In this document: piece by piece, positions 48,000 through 59,700 of the stretch | Layout: each line of letters opens with the position of its first letter | Position numbering within the stretch: position 1 is the first letter of the stretch | Source of the DNA: Vitis vinifera | Taxonomy: Eukaryota; Streptophyta; Magnoliopsida; Vitales; Vitaceae | Length of the DNA stretch: 64,000 bases | Assembly (NCBI RefSeq): GCF_030704535.1 | Contig: NC_081817.1 | Coordinates: forward strand, 28,583,001 to 28,647,000 | Direction: 5' to 3' | The notes under the pieces: generated by a model | What the model saw: the letters and a program-made list of their open reading frames with translations, nothing else | Databases searched by the model: none | What the model was told of the DNA's origin: nothing | Translations under genes and position numbers: made by a program

Positions 48000-48905
48000 A
48001 TGGTACTCTTCCTTGTTCGGCTCACATCTATGCTCTTGGTTCAAACCATCTTCTCAAAGGTTCATACGGTAGCATAATCTCCAATGAGCCCTTCAGCGCT
48101 ACCCATCATTGGACAACTCCACCTTATTCGCTCATTCCTCACCAAGCACCTCTATGAGCTCTCACTGCTATAGTCCCATATTTCGCTTTTCCTTTGAATG
48201 TGTTCCTGCATGGCGGCCTCTTCTCCTAAATGCCAAAGAATTCTTAAACTCATGAAATGTCCTGGAATTGGCCATCAACCATAGTCACTCAATGCTCAAG
48301 TCACAAAAATCATATTATTGCATTAATAACTATGCAAACCCTAAATGAAACATTGGAATATTTTACTTTTCTTTTTCTTTTTCCTTTGTGGGAAATGTTT
48401 ACAAACTGGGAGCACTACATCGTCAGCTGTAATGCAAGGGGCAGTGGCAGAGCCCATCAACAATCCAAACATGTTTAGGAAAGCAAAAGGAGAGAGATCT
48501 GTTGATGGAAAGGATATATTGGTAAAAGAATATCACACATTGAATTTTCCATACCTCTCCAGGCAATTGTTGAAGGAACCCTGATGGCAGCACCCAATTG
48601 GTCCAATATTCACAAGAGAATCAACCAAAGATTGCAACATCCCTGCAAACACAAGACTGGTGATTAAGTTGTGGGCAATTGAAAGGGTTCCCAATTACTG
48701 GGAAAACTTCTTGGGATTTCATCATGAGAGATTCATGGCTAGAGGGGGGTGTGGGAAGAGAAATAAATATTAGAGAGCAACATAATCAAATCCTGCCATT
48801 TGAAATGTGGAAGAAGAGGGTGCCCAGAATATTTTTGACCCTTCAAGCTATTCAAACAACAGATTGCAAACATGAATCGGTGCTTCAATTGCAAGAATGG
48901 AGATG
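48000..48905 (+). pseudogene. Cytochrome P450 pseudogene (CYP93-like), plus strand
   Basis: Fragments of a P450 in order on the plus strand. These are an N-terminal anchor start (MVLFLVRLTSMLLV, 48000), the hinge SPSALPIIGQLHLIRSFL (about 48085-48140), then after a large internal loss the I-helix end (GSTTSSAVMQ, about 48415), INNPNMFRKAKGE, VKEYHTLNFPYL, PIGPIFTRESTKDCNIPANT, the ERFMARGG-like PERF region (about 48725) and a tail ending near CFNCKNGDE (48905). Several frameshifts, stops and the missing middle make it non-functional. The haem Cys loop is not recognisable. It runs opposite to the intact P450 at 38409-41161. Confidence 0.82.
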
Positions 48906-49493
48906 AGCGTAGATTTTTATCACTTACCTTTACACAACCACCAATCAGCGGGACCTCAAAATCAGCCCCAACCAAGCCACTCCTCTAAGCCTTCACCATA
49001 CAAGCTCTCAAAATATAAATAACCATTGACAAATTAGAACCCTCTTATCATGATTTACAGATATTAGCATCCCCAATGCAGTAAAACAATTTGTATATAT
49101 CACAGTTGAATAAATTGATACCAGACAGTTGATTTTTCACTTGAAAAACCAATGTCCCATCTTGGTAGTTAAGCAGGCATAAAAAAATTCCAACAACCTA
49201 TTAAAAAAAAAAAAAATTGCCCCACTTAATTCAACGATGAAGACACTGTTTACCTCCTACAATTTTCTCAGCAACCAAACAAAAAAAGGGGGGAATAACG
49301 CACATCAAATATAAAATGGATAGGAAAGCAAATTTCCATTGATCGAATATTGATAATAATGGTGATTCACAATTGAAAACTCCACATATCGACTAAGAAT
49401 TGACAACCAGAACACCATAGATTTACATCAAACTACACTAAACCCTAACGAAACAACGCAACTGCAGAGACAAACCCCACCGAAGCCATCTCT
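48906..49493. other. Spacer and 3' flank of histone H3
   Basis: AT-rich, without a gene. The part next to the H3 stop is its 3' UTR (minus strand). An A-run near 49202-49216 is the only obvious repeat. Confidence 0.4.
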
Positions 49494-49946
<453 letters not shown>

Positions 49947-50002
49947 TCAGGAAGATGGGGAGAGAAAAAACTGATCGGTGGTGAAGATTGAGGTTTGAAA
50001 GT

Positions 50003-50010
50003 TATTTATA
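50003..50010 (-). promoter_or_regulatory. TATA box of the histone H3 gene
   Basis: The minus strand reads TATAAATA, about 100 bp upstream of the ATG. Confidence 0.65.
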
Positions 50011-50142
50011 ATGTGGACTTGGAGGGAAACGAGTTTTCAATTTTTCATTTTTGGAGGCGACGCGGTTGATGATATGAGAACGGACGGTGAAGATTGGAGG
50101 ACAGAGGCGGATGAGGATCGTGATCCGTGGTTGAGCTTATAA

Positions 50143-50165
50143 TCCAATAGAATGTCGCCACGTCA
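50143..50165. promoter_or_regulatory. CCAAT and ACGTCA hexamer upstream of histone H3
   Basis: CCAAT at 50143-50147 and ACGTCA at 50160-50165 sit about 240-260 bp upstream of the H3 start. The ACGTCA hexamer is a known element of plant histone promoters, bound by bZIP (HBP-1-type) factors. Its activity here is inferred. Confidence 0.45.
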
Positions 50166-50763
50166 TGGACTCGTTTTGTTGCCTCAACCAGTCTCTTGGC
50201 TTATGGTTTCTTTTATTTTCTAAAAATAAATTAATTGATCTATAAATTGGTGGAAAAATTTTGAAAATATTTAAATTAAGAATACTATTTAATTAATTTT
50301 ATTAATAAGGAAAATGATAGGTTCCAATTATTTCAACGGGAATTTTTTTGTCATACACATGAATGTATAAAATTAAATATATTTTAATTATATTATTCAA
50401 TTTATATTTTTTTTAATTTAAGGGGAAAAAATTATTATTAGCCAAAATGAGAATTTTCTCAAAATCTTCTTACTTGCAATTTAAAAACCTATTTGAAATT
50501 TTTTTGTAGGAATAATTTTGTAGATCAAGTACATCTTTCATTAAATCATCATATATTGTATTTTTTTATTAATTAATCAAAAAAATTAAGGCTTTGTTAG
50601 GATACATTTCTTGTTTCTCATTTTTTAAAATAACTATTTCTACATAAAATATAGAAACTCTTATATAAAAATTATAAATTTGTCTTATATTCTAATAAAT
50701 CGCTTTTAAATTATGTGAATTATCAGTTTTAATCTTAAAATATATTTCCAATAAGTAAGGATG

Positions 50764-52230
50764 TCACTTAACATATTTGCATTGTATATGACTCGTATGC
50801 ATTAAAAGTTATAAGGAATATTGAAGTCCCGAATTCATTGCAATTAGATGATTTGTTTACAATTGGTCCATAGACTTAAGCAATCAATTTAAGGTTGTAG
50901 TGCATTCCCTCTTAATTATAGGGATTACTGATCTTGGTCATTGAAATAGAGTTTTTATAATGAGTACACTAATATGTATGATTACACATTTAACAAAACT
51001 TATGGCAAATCATGACATTGACTATCAAATTGCCACAATTTCACTTAGCTTCTAAATTATATGAAGTTTCAATCTTGACATGAGATTGAACTTGTGCTAA
51101 AATCTTAGGTGACTTTAACTTACAAGTGAGACCTTGAGGTAGTCATATGTTCCCTTATGAATTGAGTCGCTAATAATGAAAGTTAGTAGTAACAAATATT
51201 ATCGGTAGAGACAACCATAAGATCTCATAGGTTTAAGACAATATGTCCTTTTAGGTAATCTTAAGGACATGAAATCATAAAATTTATAGTCGTAGTAATT
51301 CATTTAATAGAATTTGACACGTGCTCTTAGTAAGGTAGAATGTGTTAGTTGATTATATAATAAAATAACTTAAGACTCAAGGATTATAGAGATAACCTTA
51401 AAAGGTTGATAACATTCACCTTAGTAGATTACAAATGTTAATTTACGAGGTGTTTGCATCTATTGGATATTAGGTCACAAATTCGAGTTTTTATATCTCA
51501 TTATAATATTATAGGATTTTGGAGTACAACCAATTATTTGTAATAAAATATTGAGTCAACTTCAAAATTAAATTATGGAAAAGAAATTATTTTCCTATAA
51601 ATTTTTTTGGTTCTTGTTCGAACTCATATTCCTTAATGACATGTTTATTAAGGGGTATTTGGGTTATTTACTCACATGTGTGGATAAAGGTGTTTTGGGA
51701 AATACACAAGATCACACAAAGAGCTTATGAATTGTCTTTCTATATTGAAATAATTGATTGATTGATTGGAGCCCAATATGACTAATTAATTAATTATGAT
51801 CCAAGTAGGTTGGATTAGGTGACTAAATCCAAATTGTGCTAAAATCATTTAAGCAAAGCTTATATAAACCTCCCTTAGAGGGGTAAAACTTAAGACTGGT
51901 CTTCATATTTGCTTTATAGAGAGAAAAGTCTTAGCCACCACTCCTCTATGCGACTTTCACTCTTTCTAGTGCTTGGATTCGAAGAGAAAGAGTCATCACG
52001 GTGGAAAGCTTATGGGTTTATAAGATCTACAACATGTATGATACATCTTCAATTACATTACCTGATTTTGGGAACACCTTAATCTAAGGTATGACACACT
52101 AAACCTTTTGGATCTAAGTTTTAATGCATGTATACTTCTGCTAGTTAGATCTAGAAAGCCCTAGGGTAAATCATAAACAAAATGCATGTGTTTCATGCAT
52201 CCATGACCTAGTACGTAGGGCTCATCATAG
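50764..52230 (+). repeat. LTR-like retrotransposon remnant (possible solo LTR)
   Basis: About 1.45 kb of non-coding DNA resembles a long LTR. It begins near TGTCACTTAACA, has a TATA-like TATATAAACC at about 51859, and ends near GGGCTCATCA. The text after the TATA resembles the transcribed part of plant LTRs. No internal genes follow directly, so a solo LTR is likely. Edges are approximate and no target duplication was found. Confidence 0.45.
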
Positions 52231-52368
52231 CAGAAACATAGATTATTTTATTTTTATATATTTTTTCATTCAATTCAAAACATGTCAACCTTTTAATGGG
52301 CATAGAGACAATATTTAGTGGATGAGTCTTACCTCCGCTTGCTACAAGTATTATTTGGCTTAAAGTAT

Positions 52369-53059
52369 GGGAGAATTATCTTTTGGGGGTAGATGAGCCC
52401 CCAAATTAACAAAAGGTTCATATAACTCTTCAAATTGAGTTGAAGGATATGAAATAATAACAGACAAATATACCCTTTAAGAACACATATAAAATATTTT
52501 ATAAAATTAAGTGAAATATTTTTTTTTCAAAAATACTAAATTAAATAAAATTAATTTTCAAAAAAATTAAATTAATTTTTTTTTTCAAAAAAATTAAATT
52601 AAATTAAATTAAAGTATTAAAAAAATTAAATTAATTTTTTTTAAATATTAAATTAAATATTTTTTTTAAATATTAAATTAAATATTTTTTTAAATATTAA
52701 ATTAAATATTTTTTTAAATATTAAATTAAATAAATTTATTTTTAAAAAATATTAAATTAAATAAATTTTTTTTAAAAAAATATTAAATTAAATAAAAGTA
52801 TTTTAAAAAATATTAAATTACATAAAAGTATTTTTTAAAATATTAAATTAAATAAAAAATATTAAATTAAATAAAAATATTTTTAAAAAATATTAATTAT
52901 TTTTCTCAAAATCAACAAAGGGCATTTTTGGAAATACTGAAGGATGATATCCTTCAACTCAATTTTCATACTTTCATTAGGTCTTGGGCTCAATTTGAAG
53001 AGTTACATGGACCTTTTGTTAATTTGGGGGCTCATCTACCCCTAAAACATAATTCTCCC
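52369..53059. mobile_element. Mutator-like MITE with 9-bp target duplication
   Basis: TTAAAGTAT occurs directly outside both ends (52360-52368 and 53060-53068). A 9-bp duplication is diagnostic for Mutator-like elements. The terminal inverted repeats are at least 71 bp. By hand count the first 71 bases (starting GGGAGAATTAT and running through GGTAGATGAGCCCCCAAATT) match the reverse complement of the other end at 67 positions. The core (about 52500-52910) is a run of TATTAAATTAAAT-type repeats with no coding capacity. It is inserted next to or within the Gypsy fossil. Confidence 0.85.
52500..52910. repeat. Low-complexity (ATTAAATTAAATAT)n core of the MITE
   Basis: Irregular tandem copies of a 15-30 bp unit built from TATTAAATTAAAT plus T- or A-runs, filling most of the element between its inverted repeats. 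Confidence 0.85.
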
Positions 53060-53385
53060 TTAAAGTATTTGACTTGTATGTTAAAGCCTTTATAATTTTT
53101 CCCATTTGCAATTTTCCCAAGCCAACCAAATTAGTCATTGAATTCAAGTGAAATACTCTTACTTCAACTTTTATCTCATCATTTAAGTTGTTGACAAAAC
53201 AACTAATGGAGAAAGATGTCAATAAGTCTTGAGTTCAATTAACTGATTCTTCAAACTTATCATGATACATCTTAACATAAAATCATTTTCATGAAGTTCA
53301 ATCAATTATCCTAAAGCACTTTCATATGCAATCAAACTAAATCAAGTAAAACAATTAAGTTTTTTCTCATAATGATTCTGTTAGG

Positions 53386-54217
53386 GCATTGTTATTGTTT
53401 GTGCAATAAAAAAGTCATAGATACATCTAAAAATGTTTGACTTGTGGCAAGTTAGGTGATCAAAAGGTATAAAAACGATTGATATATATTGTTTAAATTA
53501 AAATGATTTATTAAATATTTAAAAATTATAGGGACCACTCAAGTGGGGTAACAACACTTAAACGTTTGATCAACGTTCAAGTGCCCGAGGTGCTCAAGTG
53601 GTGATTAAGTGTGCCCGATTACTCGTGCAAAATCTGTCAAAATATGACAAAACATTTTCGAATTATTCACATAAATCAAGTTTGAAACTTTGAGCTACTA
53701 ATTTATTAGGGTTTTTATGCCTATATAAACCCTGTTATAACCCCTCTAGGGTGGGACACTTAGAGTAACCCAACCTTGCCATACTATTCTCAATCTCTCA
53801 TCGAATGATTCAAGCATTGAATATAAAGTTGTTTTAAGACCTGCATCCCTTCAACGAGGCTAAAATGTATTAATTATAGCAATTTGAGGTTGCATTATTG
53901 CAAGCGTGGAACAAGCTATAGGCTTTGGAGAGTAAGTTTTTAAGGTAAAATAGTTAAATAAATTTGTGTAACTTGTTATTGTATAGTGATTTTAAATGAA
54001 AGATCTTAGATCCCATGGTTTTTTATCTATGTATTCGGTTTTCCACATCTCATTGGTTATTTTTGTAATTATGTTAATTCCTTTGATCATAGTGATTATT
54101 TTTCATGTTTCACAGGTTAAAATTAGGTTATTAATTCTTAATCCTTATATTATAATTTTTAAAATACATCCATTCACCCCATTTGAATGTTACCCCACCG
54201 GACCATGGTTTTTCAAG
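53386..54217 (+). mobile_element. Unclassified insertion inside the Gypsy fossil array
   Basis: The Gypsy-derived array breaks at about 53386 (after TCTCATAATGATTCT) and resumes at about 54218 (CCTCATTCATTTTTGCAAAC). The 830 bp between differ in character. There is a TATA-like CCTATATAAACCC near 53730, and the stretch ends with CATCCATTCACCCC, words often seen near plant LTR ends. A partial or solo LTR is possible. Ends and target duplication are unresolved. Confidence 0.4.
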
Positions 54218-54780
54218 TCCTCATTCATTTTTGCAAACCATTAATACCATCAAATAACTTTTCCTTCAATACCACCAAGTTTGGTCAATTTCCCTAAGGC
54301 ATCTTCCCATGCAACCAAACTAAAATTGAGTATAGATAACCTTCCCATAACTTTGTCAAACTAAAATCGAGTGCAAACAATTAGGTTTTTCTCATAGTGG
54401 TTTTTCATTCATTTTTGCAAACCATTAATACCACCAATTAACTTTCTCTTCAATACTACCAAATTTGGTCAATTTCCCCATGGCATATTCCCGTGCAACT
54501 AAACTAAAATTGAGCACAAATAACTTTCCTATAACTTTCCCAAACTAAAATCGAGTACAGACAACTAGGTTTTTCTCATAATGGTTCTTCCTTCATTCTT
54601 GTAAACCATTGAAAACACCAACTAACTTTCCCTTCAATACTACCAAGTTTGGTCAACTTCCCCAATGCTTCTTCCTATGCAACCAAACTAACATGTTCAA
54701 ACCTTTCCAATAATGGTTCTTTGTTCATTTTTGAAAACCATCGATACCACCAAATAACTTTCCCTTCGATATGGATTGTT
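54218..54780. repeat. About 184-bp tandem array
   Basis: Units start near 54219, 54403, 54588 and 54721 with CATTCATTTTTGCAAACCAT or variants, continue through CCTTCAATAC.ACCAAGTTTGG and close with GGTTTTTCTCATA.TGGTT. The third unit is shortened to about 133 bp. A diverged unit lies on the far side of the inserted segment at about 53270-53385. Confidence 0.8.
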
Positions 54781-55100
54781 GCGATTTTGAATTTTATCTA
54801 CTTGGTTAAAAGTGAATAAATGTTCACATATACATATTCATCCCTTGATCCTCTTTGTCAAACTTTCGAAAAATACATCTTTCCAAATATAGTAAAGTCC
54901 ATCATATTACCTAACCATGCTAGGCTTTGATCACTATGAGATGAACCTACCCTTTCACTAATGGTACTCATCATCTTTGATATATATATATATATATATA
55001 TATTCCTTAGATTATGGACTCTTAGTTCTCTTTCTCATATCAATGATGTCAATGACCAAGGAACGAAAACTTTGATACTATAGATAAAAAAAACAGGAAA

Positions 55101-55740
55101 GAAGATAAAAAAAATAAAACACATACTATTGACAATTTACCTTCCTCCGAGTTTGTCATATTGGAGCACACAAAAATCAACAAGGGTTCATCTGCTTTTT
55201 CATTTTTTATTTTAAACTTCAAACATTTTTATTGAGTAAAATAAAGGATTTGATTTTATTTTCAAAAAATGTTTTATTTGATTTAGGTCATTTGTAGCAA
55301 GGTTTTATCATTTCTATTAAATAAATCTAAAAAATAAGATAATACATTATTTAAAATGTGTTTCACAGTGTTTCCATCTAAAATATTTTTAGTGAAAATG
55401 TTTTCTCTGTAAATATTATTAAATGAATCATTTATCAAGTGTTTATGATCTAAGTAATTTTTCAATACTATAAGTGATTTTTTATATTTTTTAAAAATAT
55501 TTCATAAATTTTACCAAACATCTATTTTATTTCGAAAACACTTTTTTAAGTTAAAAACACTTCATAAAATTACTATCAAATAAAGATGATATAATTTTAA
55601 GCATAAAAGATGGTCGTATATCCGATATAAATTTTTTAACACTTGAGAATAACTTTTTAAATAAATTATTTCAAAGAATGGAAAGATTAGAGGCATTTTC
55701 TAGAATTGCTATTAAACAAATTCAAACTTTATGCCAAAAA
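55101..55740. other. AT-rich spacer before FRIENDLY
   Basis: No gene. The 55270-55580 part (AAACACTTTTTTAAGTTAAAAAC) is the inverted counterpart of the MITE-like stretch at 4313-4476. Confidence 0.45.
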
Positions 55741-55810
55741 AAACCCTAAAGAAGTAATGAACCCAAAGTCCGGCCCGTTACCCAGGCCCGGACCCACCCC
55801 GCCCGGCCCA
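55741..55810 (+). promoter_or_regulatory. Telo-box and site II (GGCCCA) promoter of FRIENDLY
   Basis: AAACCCTAAA at 55741-55750 is a telo-box. Several GGCCC words follow, with the full GGCCCA at 55805-55810 (site II, bound by TCP factors). The pair is frequent in promoters of plant genes for ribosomes, mitochondria and cell proliferation. No TATA box is evident, which suits that class. Confidence 0.55.
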
Positions 55811-55829
55811 GACCAAACCAAGGTTGGGT

Positions 55830-55944
55830 TTTTCAATAATTACTCTAGGCTCTTCAACATAAAGGGCGAAATCCGCCGTCTCTCAGCCACTTCTGTCTCT
55901 GCTCTGTTCTCTTCTTCCTCCTGCGCCTTCCCAAAACCTCACAG
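55830..55944 (+). other. FMT: FRIENDLY 5' UTR exon
   Basis: A pyrimidine-rich leader (TCTGTCTCTGCTCTGTTCTC) ends at CACAG with donor GTGTTT. The matching acceptor is GCGGGTAG at about 56718, 18 bp before the start codon. The left edge is a guess. Confidence 0.5.
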
Positions 55945-56736
55945 GTGTTTTTTTTTTATTTTTTTATCTCTGTACAGATTTCTCTTTCTAGAGAAACCTG
56001 TATCGATACTATTATCAGCATATTTGTCCCTTTGTGCATGTCATTTTCTCTATTGATTTGGCTGCGATTATACTTTTTATTTTTATTTTTGTACTTTTGT
56101 TATTTTTTGGGGTATTTTTGTTGAATTTTTTTGGGTTGATTAATCTGTTTGGCTTCTGGGAAAATGGAAGGGAGGAACCAGAACGAAGAGGAAATGGGAG
56201 GAAATGGAAATTCTGGATTGTGTGCTGCGCTTTGTTTAGGTTTCCGGAGGATGAGGGGAGTGAGGTGTGGAGGTTTTTTGTTTTGTCGTGTTGTGGATTG
56301 TGAGATTTGGAATTTTAGTCAGGTTTGTTCTCTGGGCTTTTCTTGGCGGCCGAACAGTTGGAGTTGTTCATACGCTATTTGTTCTTCAGAAATGATTGTT
56401 TTATTTTATTGATTGTTTTAGTTTGGAGTCTCTGTATTGTTTGGTGTGTTCTGTTGATGGATACTAATCATTATTTTGTTCTTTTGGTGTTCTTTTATAT
56501 ATATATTTTCGTGAATAAATCTATTCTTTGTATGTTTATTGGATTTATTTTATTGATTGAAAGAGAATGAAATCATTTTCATTGATTTTGTGTGATGTTT
56601 CTTGTGAAATTTTCTTCTTTCTGCTAATAACATTTGTAATATTAGTGAGACTTTTATGCAGGTTTTTATTTTTTATTTCATGTGTTGTTATTTATTTATT
56701 TAAATTTTGATGCGGGTAGGGAAATAGGAGGCGAAA

Positions 56737-59700
56737 ATGGCAGGGAAATCTAACAAGGGGAGGAATAGGAGAGGATCGCACAGTGCTACAAACTCTTCAG
56801 AACCAGTTGGTTCGTCTGATTCACAAATGAAAGATAATGTAACTGCTTCAGGGTCAAACCAAGCTGAGGCTAATGGAGTCATGGCTACTGCTGAATCGAA
56901 TAGCACAAATTCAGAAGTGAAGGAGTCAGAAACTGCAAACACGAAGGACGGGTCAAAGCAAGGTGAAGTTAGTTTTACATTTAGTTTACTACATTTAAGT
57001 CCAGTAATTTGTTGGCTTCCGATGCAGAAAAGTTGGACAAGTAACACACATGACCCACATGTGCATTTAATGCATAGACATGTATCTGTAGCAACTCGTA
57101 GTCTTCTTGATGTTCATAGTGTTGATACTTGCTTTACCTATTTCACAAGCTTGTGCTTCTCTTGGGATGCCCTCGCAATGGTTCTTGCATAGAATGTGTT
57201 CACTTACTTTTTTTCTGCAGTCAGGGGTTTGCTGTGATAATTTAATTCTTATGTTTTGTTTACTAAATTTATTCAGTTACTGAAGAAATCACACTCCTTC
57301 ATGACCCAAAAAAGGACATATTCATTAGCCTCTCATTATGATTTCTCATTCTTCAAGATAAGCAAGGGATGAGTTGTTTCCATACATAGACCAAATGCTC
57401 AGAAAATCCATGCAGTCTTAAACGTCTTTGAAAAGTTCAATCACTAGTAATACCGATCTTATTAAATGTCCTCAAGGAGGTTGAGATCTCTGTCAATATA
57501 TATCATATCACTCCTCTTGAAGTCTCTTTTTGCCAAAATTTCATTTCTGATCCTTCTTCAGGAGAAGATATGTAGGAAATTGATGCAGCAGTTGTGGTTG
57601 TAGTGTGTAAAGAGGTGGGAGCAAAGAGTATACAATTTTTAAAAGGTTCAGTGATATTGTATTAATTGGTGTTTTATAGGTATGCTTGTTCCAAGTAGTG
57701 TATTTTTTGCATCCCATACATCAGATAGTGGTCATGCATGAATTAGTCTAATTTATATTATCTTGTGGATTAATTCCTTTATTGTTTATTCATTTTTTTC
57801 CTGATTGGTGTCAATAGCATATATCTCTCTAGAGAGAGAGAGCAAGGATATGTATGATGATGGACCTTTTATACGTAAATCAATGTGATGCATTTGTGTA
57901 GATCTTACAATACACAAGAGTGGCTTCATCCAGTAAGCAATATATATGTCATGTATAATTGGATCATAGTTGTTAAAGACATGCCTAGGTTCAAGGCACA
58001 ATGGGACCTTGGTTGTAGTGCCTTGCCTACCAAGGCATACTACTGGCTGAGAGGTGCATCTTTTATTTTTGTTTTAATCTTTTGTTTTACTTTTTGTAAT
58101 TTTTTTAATATCTTAGTGCAAGACAACCTTGTTTTGACCTCCTTTGTGAAACTGAATGTTGTTTTTCCCTCTTTTTTACAAAATATGAATGCAAGGCCTT
58201 TTTCTTGTAATATTGTGTTGAGAAATGTCAGCCCCAAAAAAATGCTTATATTTTTCTTTGGTTTCTGAGCATTTCAAAACCCAAAGAGTGAAAAATAGAA
58301 TTTCTGTCTTTTTTATGCTTTAGTTCCTGAAATTTCTGTTTGTACTTCAAAATTTTATATAATTGCATTATTTTTTATTGGATGTCTCTAAAATGTGTGG
58401 AATCTTGATCTTTTTGTTGTTTGGATTGATATTTTGGATTATATTTAGGGATATATGAGTGAATGACAAATGTTTGCATGTCTACATATACAATCTTTTA
58501 TAAAATTGCACAAGTGCCCTAGGTTGCACTTCGCTTCTCTCAGGCACGTGACTTAGCTGCGTCCTACCGTTGTGTCTTAGGTGCGCCTTGCGCTTTTAAG
58601 AATTATTCATTAGATTATTTTTTGTTGTTTTTAACAAACATGAGTGCTAAACTTTTTCCTAAAATATCATCAAATTTTTGTTTATCTTGTTTAAGAGTGC
58701 TCTGAAGTTGATAAAACATTTTAATAGCTCTTTCACCTTCTCCCTTTTTTCTTTGTAAAAATTGAACTTTTTTTTTCCTAGTGCACTTAGAATCTAACAC
58801 CATCTTCCTAAAAACTTTCAATAGCTCCCTATGAATCTCCATTATCTTTAGCCCTCAAGGCTTGACCGAAGTGGCAAAGGGATAGGGGCAAGGGTGGGGG
58901 AGGTCCTAGGTTTGGTTCCATGTAACAACCAAAGAAAAAAAAAAGAGCAGGAAAAGTTGGCTAAAAGAAATTAAGAAAATACTCCTTTTTCTTTTGTTCT
59001 TATTAGGTAAATTTAAGGTATATCTATAGGTCCCAAATAAAAGGGGGGTAAAAAATTTCAATAGCTCCCTATGAATCTCCATTTTCTTTAGCCCTCAAGG
59101 CTTGACCGAAATGGCAAAGGGATTGGGGCAAGGGTGGGGGAAGTCCTAGGTTTGGTTCCATGTAACAACCAAAGAAAAAAAAAAAAAAGAGCAGGAAAAG
59201 TTGGCTAAAAGAAATTAAGAAAATACTCCTTTTTCTTTTGTTCTTATTAGGTAAATTTAAGGTATATCTATAGGTCCCAAATAAAAGGGAGGTGCATCAC
59301 TTGTTTGGAATACTCTTTTTTCTTTTGTTGGTCAGATTTTGTATCTCCTTTAAAGGATGTCTCATCCTGCTTTATACTTTTTGTGTTTATTTAATCAGAT
59401 GAATTGTTTTATTTTTGATCAAAGAAAAAAGGGGGCATATGAAATTCTCTGGTTCTCAGATGGACACATGGGTTGAACTTATTTCCCTCAAGAGCGTAGT
59501 TTCTTTTCCTTTTGTGATTTTGTTCAAATTAGGAAACCCTAAAACTATCTAGCTTGACAGCTTGTAAGTGGGAAATCAATTGATCACCTTTTCTTCATTG
59601 TCCTTTTTTTGTTTGGGTTTTAGTTGTTTTTTCTGTCTGAAATCCAAGGAGTGGTCTCAGCAGGCTTCCTTGACATCTGGTTGTTTCCTTTTAGGGATTT

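Larger units (their letters stand above)
53069..55100 (-). mobile_element. Gypsy (Ty3) gag-region fossil
   Basis: On the minus strand the text near 53.1-53.2 kb resembles a Gypsy gag domain (ISCFVNNLNDEIKVEVRVF), and upstream pieces resemble the LGKLTKLGG ... INGL-type segment before it. A primer-binding-like TAGTATCAAAG lies near 55070. Only the 5' part of an element is visible; no protease, RT or LTR pair was found. It is old and broken many times, with an internal tandem array and a foreign insertion. Confidence 0.55.

Noticed and set aside
54217-54780. Repeats with regular spacing as a CRISPR-like array
   Set aside because: Units of about 184 bp are contiguous and diverged, with no unique spacers, in a plant nuclear context; it is a tandem repeat in a retroelement fossil.
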